This document shows positions 1-6,344 of a stretch of 8,415 nt of DNA, one piece after another. Each line of letters starts with the position of its first letter. Within the stretch, counting starts at the first letter, position 1. This stretch comes from Lachnospiraceae bacterium (GTDB lineage Bacteria; Bacillota; Clostridia; Lachnospirales; Lachnospiraceae): positions 1 through 8,415 of the forward strand of contig JAJQID010000121.1 in NCBI GenBank assembly GCA_021199405.1, read 5' to 3'. A model generated the notes under the pieces. It was not told where the DNA came from. It made no database searches and saw only the letters and a program-made list of their open reading frames with translations. The position numbers and the translations under genes are program-made.

Positions 1-979
1 CTACCAGGCCATACATGGCGGTAAAGCGCTCCCGGTGAATCAGCCCCTCTTTTGCCAGAAAATGATGCTCAAAGAAGCCGCTCTCCTCAACAATAAAGCG
101 CACCCTGGAATCCATGTAGCGAGCCTGTAAATCCATGACCTTCGGAAGTACACTTTCCTTAAAGTCCTGAATGCTCTCCGCCCGTTTCGCGATATTCCCC
201 AGAATCAGGCGGCACAGAGTATAGGAGCCACCGCCGCAGAGCAGTCCGTTATAGCAGCTGGCTATCACATAATCGTCCCCAAGCTCGGAGCGAAACATCT
301 TATGATTGGCAAAGCTGGGCTTGGCGCTCCTGAGACAGGTCTTCACCGCCTCAATGGCAAAGTCATCTGGCGTAATATCCTCGTCGTATTTTAAGGAAAT
401 ATTGGGAACCGCCAGCTCCAGATCCCGCTCCGCCTCCAGGATCAGACGGCCCGCCCTTGTGGCCTCCGGCCCCAGATTCGCGTGGGAAAAGGAATCCAGC
501 ACGGTTCTGTCAATGTGTGTCAGGAATAATTTCAGATGCTTTTTGACAAGATCGTCATCCATGTCCGTGATGAACGGGTCAAGAAGCTTGTCCAGCGCAC
601 CCACATACACCGGATAATTGGTGATGCTGGGTACGTGTTTATAAATGATCAACAGATTGTTGATCGCTTCAAAGAAATCAGTGGGAGGCTTCAGCTGCAG
701 AAACTCGCTGCCCTCCGCGAAAAATTTATCATAATCGGGAATAATATACCGGGGACGCATGGGCGCATGGCCCTCGTACAAATCACAGATACACTGCTTT
801 CCTGGAACAGGCTCCAGATACTCCTCCAGCCCTTCCGGCAAATCCAGCACCTCCATCAGGGAATCCGCCTGATTGGCAAGGTTGGTCAGCTTCTGCTCGT
901 GGGTCAGGACGGGGCTTTCAATGATATCCAGGATATCCTTTCTGGTCCGCTCCACTCTCTCCATCGAAATCGGTCTCAT
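1..979 (-). CDS. yjjI: YjjI-family glycyl radical protein, N-terminal part (gene runs off the left edge)
   Basis: The frame is open from an ATG at 979 to the left edge with no stop, giving 326 residues of a family usually a little over 500 long. The start is set by GGGGAGG at 986-992, six bases upstream; a second in-frame ATG at 964 is less well placed. Stretches that I recognise as YjjI-like are LKPPTDFFEA, YKHVPSIT, THIDRTVLDSF, RAGRLILEAERDL, and KPSFANHKMF followed by ASCYNGLLCGGGSYT. Cys242 in that last stretch is a candidate for the catalytic thiyl cysteine; this is inference. The glycine loop that carries the radical is C-terminal in this enzyme class and would lie outside the window, as would an activating radical-SAM enzyme. 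The substrate of YjjI is unknown to me. The protein should be cytoplasmic and active only without oxygen. It is separated from the upstream lipoprotein gene by a terminator and has its own promoter. Confidence 0.85.
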   Translation of the reverse strand, partial: MRPISMERVERTRKDILDIIESPVLTHEQKLTNLANQADSLMEVLDLPEGLEEYLEPVPGKQCICDLYEGHAPMRPRYIIPDYDKFFAEGSEFLQLKPPTDFFEAINNLLIIYKHVPSITNYPVYVGALDKLLDPFITDMDDDLVKKHLKLFLTHIDRTVLDSFSHANLGPEATRAGRLILEAERDLELAVPNISLKYDEDITPDDFAIEAVKTCLRSAKPSFANHKMFRSELGDDYVIASCYNGLLCGGGSYTLCRLILGNIAKRAESIQDFKESVLPKVMDLQARYMDSRVRFIVEESGFFEHHFLAKEGLIHRERFTAMYGLV

Positions 980-1010
980 ATAGTACCTCCCCGGACGATT
1001 ATTTTCATCT

Positions 1011-1039
1011 ATTATAAACAAAAGCTTAAGGAAATGCAA
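1011..1039 (-). promoter_or_regulatory. Sigma-A-type promoter for yjjI
   Basis: On the minus strand a perfect -10 box TATAAT (1016-1011) is preceded by exactly 17 bases and then TTGCAT (1039-1034), which keeps only the TTG of the -35 consensus. Transcription would begin near 1004 and leave a leader of about 25 bases that holds the ribosome binding site. The poor -35 box suggests help from an activator; AT-rich AAGTTT repeats lie just upstream at 1053-1079. Confidence 0.6.
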
Positions 1040-1052
1040 AACATTTCTGTAC

Positions 1053-1079
1053 AAACTTCGGAAAACTTCTTAAAAACTT
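1053..1079 (-). repeat. Three helically phased AAGTTT direct repeats upstream of the yjjI promoter
   Basis: On the minus strand AAGTTT begins at 1079, 1068 and 1058, so the copies are 11 and 10 bases apart and face the same side of the helix. With a start near 1004 they lie at about -50 to -75. This could be an activator site (OmpR-type regulators bind direct repeats of this spacing) or a bent, UP-like element made of phased T tracts. Position and spacing are seen; function is inferred. Confidence 0.4.
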
Positions 1080-1121
1080 GCTATGATCATCCTTCTTTGT
1101 GAATCCGGCATACATATGTAC

Positions 1122-1171
1122 AAAAAAAACTGACGCCCCTGTGCCAGTCTCATCAGCACAGGAAACGTCAG
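1122..1171 (-). terminator. Intrinsic terminator of the BMP lipoprotein gene
   Basis: Reading the minus strand, CTGACG (1171-1166) pairs with CGTCAG (1135-1130) and the inner CCTGTGC (1162-1156) pairs with GCACAGG (1144-1138). A small internal loop separates the two stems and the apical loop has 11 bases. Eight T residues follow at 1129-1122. It begins 35 bases after the stop codon at 1207. There is no matching T tract on the plus strand, so it works in one direction, and it isolates yjjI from the lipoprotein transcript. Confidence 0.92.
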
Positions 1172-1206
1172 CCTTTCATTATGTGTGATTCATCTTAATT
1201 CTGAAA

Positions 1207-2250
1207 TCAGTCAAGCTCGTAAACGTCGCCGTAGGCCGCCTCAAACTCCTCCTGAGTCTTCGGAACCACGATGTCGCCGGCGATGATCTGCTCCTTGAGC
1301 TCTTCCACTGTGGTCAGCACATCCTCCGGAAGCAGATCCGTAGTAGGAGCGATATCAACACCTTCGCTGGACAGATCATAGGTATGAACGCCTGCGGTGA
1401 AGTTGCCCTCGTAAGCGTCAAGTCCGATCTCATAGGAAGCGGTATCCACACGCTTCATGGCGGAAGTGATTACGTTCTCAGGTGCATAGCTGCTCTGGTC
1501 AGAGTCCACACCGATGGCATAGATATTGGCTTCCTTGCAGGCCTCAATGACGCCAAGGCCAGTACCGCCGGCAGCATGGAAGATCACATCCGCGCCGTTG
1601 GTAATCTGCGCATTTGCCAGAGATTTGCCGGTAGCGGAATCGCCAAAGGAATTGGCGTTTGCCTGAAGAACGGTGGCATCCGGATTGGCATCCAGAACGC
1701 CGGCCACATAGCCGTAACCGAACTCATTCATGGTGGTGGTGCTCATACCGAGTACGAAGCCAACCACATTGCTCTCGGTCATCATGCCGGCCACATAACC
1801 TACCAGATAAGAAGCCTGAGACTGCTCAAACATCAGGCAGGCCACATTCTCCTTGTCCGCGTTGGTGCTGTCATCAATGATGGCAAACAGGACATCCGGG
1901 TTGGCGTCAGCGGCCTCGCCGATGGCATCCGCCAGCATATAGCCCACGCCGATGATCAGGTCATAATCCTCATCCAGGAAGGTCTCAATATTGGCGGAAT
2001 AATCAGAATCCGTAGCGGACTCCAGATAATTTACCTCAATCAGGCCCTCATAGTCCTCGCCCAGCAGAGACAGACCCTCCCAGGATGACTGGTTGAAGGA
2101 GCCGTCGTTGACGCCGCCGGTATCGGTAACCATACCGATCTTGTACGGCTCATCGGAGCTGGTGCTGGTAGAAGAACTGGAACTGCCGCACGCCACAAGG
2201 CCAAATACCATAACGGCGCACAGAGCTAACGCTAAAAGTTTCTTTCTCAT
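1207..2250 (-). CDS. BMP/PnrA-family nucleoside-binding lipoprotein of an ABC importer
   Basis: A 347-residue lipoprotein. It has a basic N-terminus (MRKK), a hydrophobic segment, and the lipobox LVAC with Cys21, followed by a Ser/Thr-rich linker (22-32). The mature part opens with YKIGMVTDTGGVNDGSFNQ (36-54), the signature of the BMP (Bmp/Med/PnrA) family, whose studied members bind purine or other nucleosides. Other family-like stretches are FAIIDD, FEQSQASYLVGYVAG, FHAAGGTGLGVIEACKE and YAIGVDSDQ. The start at 2250 follows TAGGAGGG (2263-2256) by five bases. The frame stays open to an ATG at 2319, but using it would put 23 extra residues ahead of the signal peptide. It is a single-gene unit with its own promoter, a long leader and a terminator. 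No ATPase or permease gene is in the window, so its partners must be encoded elsewhere. Nucleoside specificity fits the neighbouring salvage genes but is not proved. Confidence 0.93.
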   Translation of the reverse strand: MRKKLLALALCAVMVFGLVACGSSSSSTSTSSDEPYKIGMVTDTGGVNDGSFNQSSWEGLSLLGEDYEGLIEVNYLESATDSDYSANIETFLDEDYDLIIGVGYMLADAIGEAADANPDVLFAIIDDSTNADKENVACLMFEQSQASYLVGYVAGMMTESNVVGFVLGMSTTTMNEFGYGYVAGVLDANPDATVLQANANSFGDSATGKSLANAQITNGADVIFHAAGGTGLGVIEACKEANIYAIGVDSDQSSYAPENVITSAMKRVDTASYEIGLDAYEGNFTAGVHTYDLSSEGVDIAPTTDLLPEDVLTTVEELKEQIIAGDIVVPKTQEEFEAAYGDVYELD

Positions 2251-2280
2251 TTTTTCCCTCCTAAAGTGTATTGAATTCTC

Positions 2281-2400
2281 CCGCTGCCGTTCACAGCTCA
2301 TCTGAAAGGAAACTGACATCCAGCCTCACCGCTGCGGCAGCAGCTCGTGAGATTATATAGGAAACGGACATAAAATCGTTTCCGGTTTTACATCTCACTG
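2281..2400 (-). promoter_or_regulatory. Structured 5' leader of the BMP gene; candidate cis-regulatory RNA
   Basis: From the predicted start near 2400 the leader runs about 150 bases to the ATG at 2250. Domain 1: GTGAGAT (2398-2392) pairs with ATCTCAC (2353-2347), and inside it GGAAACG (2383-2377) pairs with CGTTTCC (2366-2360) around a 10-base loop. The loop's TTTTA (2375-2371) could pair with TAAAA (2390-2386) in the internal loop as a pseudoknot. Domain 2: CTGCTGCCG (2343-2335) pairs with CGGCAGCGG (2289-2281), extended by CAGC (2334-2331) with GCTG (2297-2294). No T tract follows, so any control would more likely act on translation; the ribosome binding site is 18 bases further on. It does not match the purine riboswitch consensus that I know. 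A perfect TATAAT at 2357-2352 lies inside domain 1 but has no -35 partner. Confidence 0.45.
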
Positions 2401-2406
2401 ACACAG

Positions 2407-2435
2407 ATTTTACACGCATTGACTTTTTTCGTCAA
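2407..2435 (-). promoter_or_regulatory. Strong sigma-A promoter for the BMP lipoprotein gene
   Basis: On the minus strand TTGACG (2435-2430) is followed by a 17-base spacer and TAAAAT (2412-2407), each one base from consensus. Transcription should start near 2400. The -35 box forms one arm of an inverted repeat, TTGAC (2435-2431) and GTCAA (2423-2419), so a repressor bound there would cover the promoter. Confidence 0.78.
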
Positions 2436-2448
2436 CTGGTTTATGGAG

Positions 2449-2488
2449 GATTTTCTGTATATTTATCAATCTTTTTTTATACAAAATC
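2449..2488. repeat. AT-rich inverted repeat upstream of the BMP promoter
   Basis: On the minus strand GATTTTGTATA (2488-2478) is complementary to TATACAGAAAATC (2461-2449) apart from a two-base bulge, with 16 bases between the arms. It lies at about -49 to -88 from the predicted start. A related half-site, AAAATCTG (2410-2403), overlaps the -10 box and is an exact inverted copy of CAGATTTT (2490-2483). Such symmetry suggests an operator, or a looped pair of operators, but no regulator is visible for it. Confidence 0.4.
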
Positions 2489-2522
2489 TGTCTTTCTCCA
2501 CCTCGCCCCGACGCTTTCGCAT

Positions 2523-2548
2523 AAAAAACGGCAGCTGGAAAGTCCGCC
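2523..2548 (-). terminator. Probable intrinsic terminator after deoB
   Basis: Directly after the deoB stop codon the minus strand reads GGCGG (2548-2544), a nine-base loop, CTGCC (2534-2530), then G and six T residues (2528-2523). The stem is short, with one G-T pair, so it may be leaky. It is the only terminator-like structure between deoB and the BMP promoter. Confidence 0.55.
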
Positions 2549-2550
2549 TG

Positions 2551-3753
2551 TTACAGCCTTTTCAGAATGGAGCTTCCGATGGTGTTCTCCGGCATGGCCA
2601 CGCCAAAATTATCCGCTGCTGAGCAGCCGATCACAGCGAAGGTATCCTGTGCGGGCAGCGGGCCGCCCTCTTCCATTTTCCTGGACCAGGCGATAAAGGG
2701 CACCTTCTCCCGGGTATGGTCCGTGCCTGTATAGGTGGGATCATTTCCGTGGTCCGCGGTAATGATCAGCAGATCCTCCTCCCCCATAGCCTCCATAAAC
2801 TGGCCCAGCTTCATGTCAAAACGCTCCAGCTCCTGTGCGTAGCCTGCAGGATTCCTGCGGTGTCCCCAGAGAGCGTCAAAATCCACCAGATTGGTGAAGC
2901 ACAGACCTGTGAAATTCTCGGATAATTCTTCGATGGTCTGCTCCATGCCATGGACGCTGCTCTTCGATTTCAACGCCTTCGTGATGCCCTGACCGCAGAA
3001 AATATCATTGATCTTACCGATGCTGATCACATCATACCCGGCGTCCTTTAACGCGTTGAGAGCGGTTCTCCCGTAAGGCTCCACCGCATAATCATGGCGG
3101 TTGGCGGTGCGCACAAACTCTCCCTTATGCTTTCCCACATAAGGTCTGGCAATGACCCTGCCTACCTTCCACTCCTCCCGCATACACAGCTCTCTGGCGA
3201 TCTCACAGCAGCGATACAGATTCTGCAAATCAAAGGTTTCCTCATTGCCGCAGATCTGCAGCACACTGTCCGCGGAGGTGTATACGATCATGGCGCCGGT
3301 ATTGATCTCCTCCTCCCCCAGCTCCTCCAGAATCTCCGTGCCGCTGGCGGACTTATTGCCGATCACCCTCTTGCCGCAGCGTTTTTCCAGCTCCTCGATC
3401 AGCTCCTTCGGAAACCCGGTATCCGTAAAAGTCTTAAAAGGCGCCGTAATATGCAGCCCCATCATCTCCCAGTGTCCTGTCATGGTATCCTTGCTGACAC
3501 TGCGCTCAAAAAGCTCCGCATACCTGCCCAGAGGCTTTTCAACAGGCTCCACCCCCCTCATGGGATGCAGATTGGCCAGCCCCAGCCTTTGCAGATTCGG
3601 AATCCGAAATGTCTCAACACTGTCCGCAATATGCCCCAGCGTGTCCACCCCGATATCGCCATACTCAGCACTGTCCGGCATTGCGCCGATCCCCAGAGAA
3701 TCAATCACTATCACAAATATTCTTTTATATTTCTTATATCCAGTCACATTCAT
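2551..3753 (-). CDS. deoB: Phosphopentomutase
   Basis: A 400-residue cytoplasmic enzyme that interconverts ribose-1-phosphate and ribose-5-phosphate (and the deoxy forms); full length for DeoB of the alkaline phosphatase superfamily. Visible active-site elements: FVIVIDSLGIGAMPD with metal ligand Asp18; KDTMTGHWE with Thr90 at the place of the phosphorylated threonine; VDFDALWGHRRNP with Asp293 and His298; TADHGNDPT with Asp334 and His335; and DHTRE with His346. The spacing between these residues equals that recalled for the Bacillus cereus enzyme (13, 85, 286, 291, 327, 328, 339), offset by 5 before the cap domain and 7 after it. The ATG at 3753 is preferred, with GGGAG (3767-3763) nine bases upstream; a GTG at 3783 in the same frame lacks a good ribosome binding site. 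It lies 54 bases downstream of uridine phosphorylase, so the product of one enzyme feeds the next. Confidence 0.97.
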   Translation of the reverse strand: MNVTGYKKYKRIFVIVIDSLGIGAMPDSAEYGDIGVDTLGHIADSVETFRIPNLQRLGLANLHPMRGVEPVEKPLGRYAELFERSVSKDTMTGHWEMMGLHITAPFKTFTDTGFPKELIEELEKRCGKRVIGNKSASGTEILEELGEEEINTGAMIVYTSADSVLQICGNEETFDLQNLYRCCEIARELCMREEWKVGRVIARPYVGKHKGEFVRTANRHDYAVEPYGRTALNALKDAGYDVISIGKINDIFCGQGITKALKSKSSVHGMEQTIEELSENFTGLCFTNLVDFDALWGHRRNPAGYAQELERFDMKLGQFMEAMGEEDLLIITADHGNDPTYTGTDHTREKVPFIAWSRKMEEGGPLPAQDTFAVIGCSAADNFGVAMPENTIGSSILKRL

Positions 3754-3807
3754 TTTCCTTAACTCCCTGTTGCCTCCAAACACTCTTAATAAAAAATGCG
3801 AAACAGT

Positions 3808-4602
3808 TTATTTATTTTCATGCAACTCTTTTGCATCCAGCCTGATCAAAATCTTCACTGCCTCCACCGCCGTCCGTATCGCCAACTCCGTATCATGCAC
3901 CTGCTTATTCTCCAGCCCCAGCCGCTCTCTCTCCTGATTGGCAACGGCAAGCAGACAGGTTCCCGTCCTGGCCCGCAGATATCCGCCCACGATAAACAGC
4001 GCCGCGGACTCCATCTCGCTGGCCTTACAGCCCATTTTCAGCCAGGCCTGCCACTTCTGCGTCAGCTCATAGCCCGCCGGCAGCTTTTCCGGCTCATGCT
4101 GCCCGTAAAAAGCGTCCTTACACTGCACCACGCCGGTGTGATAAGTCGCCCCCAGCCGACCGGCCGCCTGCACCAGAGCGTTGGTCACCTCCAGATCCGC
4201 CACCGCCGGATACTCAATGGGCGCATACTCCCTGCTGGTGCCCTCCATGCGGACTGCCCCGGTGGCAATGACCAGATCCCCGCCTCTTACGTCCACATCC
4301 ATGCCGCCGCAGGTGCCAACTCTGAGAAAGGTGTCCGCGCCGCAGCGCCTCAGCTCCTCCAGAGCAATAGAGGTGCTGGCTCCTCCAATTCCGGTGCTGG
4401 TCACACTGATCTTCACCCCGTCCAGAGTGCCCGTATAGGTCACAAACTCCCGGCTGTCCGCGATCAGCTTCGGCTCGTCAAAATACGCCGCGATCTTCTG
4501 ACAGCGCTTGGGATCGCCCGGCAAAAGCACATACCTTCCCACCTCGCCGGGTCCCACCTGAATATGATATTGTTTTCCGCTTCCTTCGGTATAATCAATC
4601 AT
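3808..4602 (-). CDS. udp: Uridine phosphorylase
   Basis: A 264-residue cytoplasmic enzyme of the purine/uridine phosphorylase (PNP_UDP_1) fold. It splits uridine with phosphate into uracil and ribose-1-phosphate. Features: VLLPGDPKR (25-33) with phosphate-binding Gly29 and Arg33; SREF (50-53); TSTGIGGAST (68-77); TFLRVGT (91-97) with Arg94 and Thr97; VRMEGTSREYAP (117-128); PAVAD (132-136); CKDAFYGQ (161-168); and SEMESAA (195-201), whose Glu-Met-Glu contacts the ribose. The string FLRxGT plus PAVAD resembles E. coli Udp more than purine nucleoside phosphorylases, so uridine is the likely substrate; some relatives also take thymidine or deoxyuridine. The start at 4602 follows AAAGGAGG (4615-4608) by five bases; an in-frame ATG at 4635 is further upstream and less likely. 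I see no convincing promoter in the 67 bases before it, so it probably shares a transcript with the gene before it and with deoB. Confidence 0.93.
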   Translation of the reverse strand: MIDYTEGSGKQYHIQVGPGEVGRYVLLPGDPKRCQKIAAYFDEPKLIADSREFVTYTGTLDGVKISVTSTGIGGASTSIALEELRRCGADTFLRVGTCGGMDVDVRGGDLVIATGAVRMEGTSREYAPIEYPAVADLEVTNALVQAAGRLGATYHTGVVQCKDAFYGQHEPEKLPAGYELTQKWQAWLKMGCKASEMESAALFIVGGYLRARTGTCLLAVANQERERLGLENKQVHDTELAIRTAVEAVKILIRLDAKELHENK

Positions 4603-4669
4603 TGCTTCCTCCTTTCCGTGTCTTCTGAATTCCACGCAGTTTTCATTATTATTACAGTCAACCGATCCC

Positions 4670-4960
4670 TCATGGATCCTGTATCATTTCCCCGTTCAAA
4701 TTCTCATCCGCCGGGACTCCCTTTTCCGATGATACATTGGCGCCGTTCTCTCCCGCGTCCTCACTCTCGACCTCCGTCTCGTCATCCTGAGCGGAATTGC
4801 TGTAAATCGTTCCGATAGAATTGCTGATGGTAGTGGGCGTTCGCATCTCCTCCGTATCCAGCTGATTCTGCTCATAAATCCACATGCCGCTGCTCAGAGC
4901 AAGAGTCGAAACAGCCACCATCAGAGCTGCTGCCAGAAACGTCAGAATATTATATTTCAT
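4670..4960 (-). CDS. Small acidic membrane-anchored protein coupled to the sensor kinase; function unknown
   Basis: A 96-residue protein that I do not recognise. Residues 5-28 are hydrophobic (ILTFLAAALMVAVSTLALSS), so it is either anchored once in the membrane or carries a signal peptide. The remaining 68 residues are polar and low in complexity, with about 17 Asp/Glu against 2 Lys/Arg, and should face the outside. The start at 4960 follows AAGGAGG (4976-4970) by nine bases; an ATG at 4966 is only three bases from that site. The start lies inside the end of the kinase gene, whose stop is at 4950-4952, so the two are translationally coupled. That placement suggests an accessory to the two-component system, for example a modulator of the kinase. 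A good ribosome binding site, the signal-like start and the tight coupling support a real gene despite its plain composition. Confidence 0.75.
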   Translation of the reverse strand: MKYNILTFLAAALMVAVSTLALSSGMWIYEQNQLDTEEMRTPTTISNSIGTIYSNSAQDDETEVESEDAGENGANVSSEKGVPADENLNGEMIQDP

Positions 4961-6344
4961 CCTCATCCACCTCCTTGGGCAACGAGACAGGCAAAGTAAC
5001 CGTCACCGTCGTGCCCACCCCTACCTGGGACTCAAACTCCATGATACCTCCGTGCTTCCTGACAATCAGCTCGCACAGGCTCAGGCCGATACCTGCGCCC
5101 CCATTGGAACGGCTTCTGGCCTTATCCACCCGGTAAAAGGCGTCCGTGATGCGCTCCAGCTCCTGCTCCTCCATGCCGATCCCGTGATCCTGCACTGCCA
5201 GGCACACGCTGTCTTTTTCCTCCCAGATATAAAGCTGTATGGTACTGCCGCTCTCACTGGCTCTGGCCGCATTCTCGATCAGATTGCGAACCAGACAGAT
5301 CAGCATCCCCCGGTCTCCCACAAAGGATTTCACTCCCACATTCTTCTGCAGGCGAATACGCCGCTCACGGAGCGTTCCCTCCAGCATGTTGGAAATATCC
5401 TTCACAAAGCCATCCGCGTCGATCTCCTCCCGGTTCAGCTCATCCTCCCTGAAAATCGCCATGGTCAGAAGCTCCTGTCCCATGTGACTTAAACGTTTGC
5501 TCTCCATCATAATATATTCCAGAGCCTCCAGCCGCTCCTCCTCCGAACAGCGGGCCTTCTCCAGATACTCCGCATATCCGTAGATTGCGGTCAGGGGAGT
5601 GCGAAGCTCATGAGCCACATCATCCACCAGCTGCTGCTTGATTTCGTTTTCCTTCTGCAGCTGCCCAAGCTGCGCCTGAATCTCCTCCGCCATCTCGTTA
5701 AACCGCTCCGTCAGCAGAGCTATATCGTCCTTTCCTTCCACCTCCACGGGCTGCCAGGGCTCTCCCCGGCGCATCCGCTCCACCTCCGTGCTCAGACGGA
5801 ACAGCGGATAAGTCAGCTCATAAAGCAGCAGATACAAAATCAGCGCCAGCACAATGGAGCAGCTCAGGCTGATCACCATAAATACCGTTTTCAGATCTTC
5901 CCAAAGCTGATAAAAATCATCCAGAGGCTTCGTGTAATACAGCTGATATCCCTCGTAAGGCGTCTCCAGAAGCTCCGTCACATACAAAATAGGGGAATCT
6001 CCGCCCATGTAAACCTGAATAAGCTGCTGCCCCATAGTCACATCCTCACTGACGTCCACATAGCTGATCTCCACGGTAACGCTGGAATCCTTGGCAGCCA
6101 TATAATCAATATAAGTCTGACTGACCTCCTCCACGATGCCCTCTCTCAGCTGCTGCACCCCCGGCAGGGACTCAATATCCCTGACGATGGTATGACAGAG
6201 CATGTGAACCTCGTCCGATGCCTGATCCTTGGCCGCCTCAATATTATAGTCAAAAATTCTCCTGGCGCCCATAAACAGGCCCACATTCAATACCGGCAAA
6301 AACAAAAGCAGCGCCGTCATATAAATTTTCTGCCACAGCTTCAT
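4950..6344 (-). CDS. Membrane sensor histidine kinase
   Basis: A 464-residue kinase with the usual layout. First comes a transmembrane segment at about 7-27, then an extracellular sensor region of about 124 residues (28-151), and a second transmembrane segment at about 152-175. A HAMP linker follows at about 176-228. The dimerisation domain has DVAHELRTPLTAIYGYAEYL with phosphoacceptor His245. The ATPase domain shows the N box NLIENAA (354-360), the G1 box DHGIG (386-390), the F box FYRVDKAR (403-410) and the G2 box GGAGIGLSL (415-423). All catalytic elements are intact. Its ATG overlaps the regulator stop as ATGA (6344-6341), so the pair is translationally coupled and should be cognate. The sensor region has no motif that I can name, so the signal is unknown; the LCP neighbour and the small membrane protein hint at an envelope cue. 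Confidence 0.95.
   Translation of the reverse strand: MKLWQKIYMTALLLFLPVLNVGLFMGARRIFDYNIEAAKDQASDEVHMLCHTIVRDIESLPGVQQLREGIVEEVSQTYIDYMAAKDSSVTVEISYVDVSEDVTMGQQLIQVYMGGDSPILYVTELLETPYEGYQLYYTKPLDDFYQLWEDLKTVFMVISLSCSIVLALILYLLLYELTYPLFRLSTEVERMRRGEPWQPVEVEGKDDIALLTERFNEMAEEIQAQLGQLQKENEIKQQLVDDVAHELRTPLTAIYGYAEYLEKARCSEEERLEALEYIMMESKRLSHMGQELLTMAIFREDELNREEIDADGFVKDISNMLEGTLRERRIRLQKNVGVKSFVGDRGMLICLVRNLIENAARASESGSTIQLYIWEEKDSVCLAVQDHGIGMEEQELERITDAFYRVDKARSRSNGGAGIGLSLCELIVRKHGGIMEFESQVGVGTTVTVTLPVSLPKEVDEDEI

Noticed and set aside
1130..1171. CTGATGAG on one strand and GAAAC on the other, recalling hammerhead ribozyme core motifs
   Set aside because: The two motifs are on opposite strands and do not form the three-stem core. 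The structure is a simple terminator hairpin.
2251..2319. Upstream start for the BMP lipoprotein at 2319
   Set aside because: It would place 23 charged residues before a normal lipoprotein signal peptide and lies inside a predicted stem-loop. The ATG at 2250 has an ideal ribosome binding site.
2347..2400. Purine riboswitch before the BMP gene
   Set aside because: The nucleoside context made it likely, but the conserved junction and loop sequences of the purine aptamer are absent. Only a generic structured leader can be claimed.
4603..4669. Promoter for udp based on TTGACT at 4661-4656
   Set aside because: At 16-18 bases downstream there is no -10-like hexamer (TGCGTG at 17); the TAATAAT sequence is too close to the TTGACT.
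3796..4818. Long plus-strand open frame of 340 codons opposite udp and the small membrane protein
   Set aside because: It is antisense to well-supported genes, its product is rich in His, Pro, Arg and Leu with no domain, and it has no ribosome binding site. Base bias at third codon positions explains it. The same holds for plus-strand frames at 1384-2088, 3094-3937 and 4884-6392.
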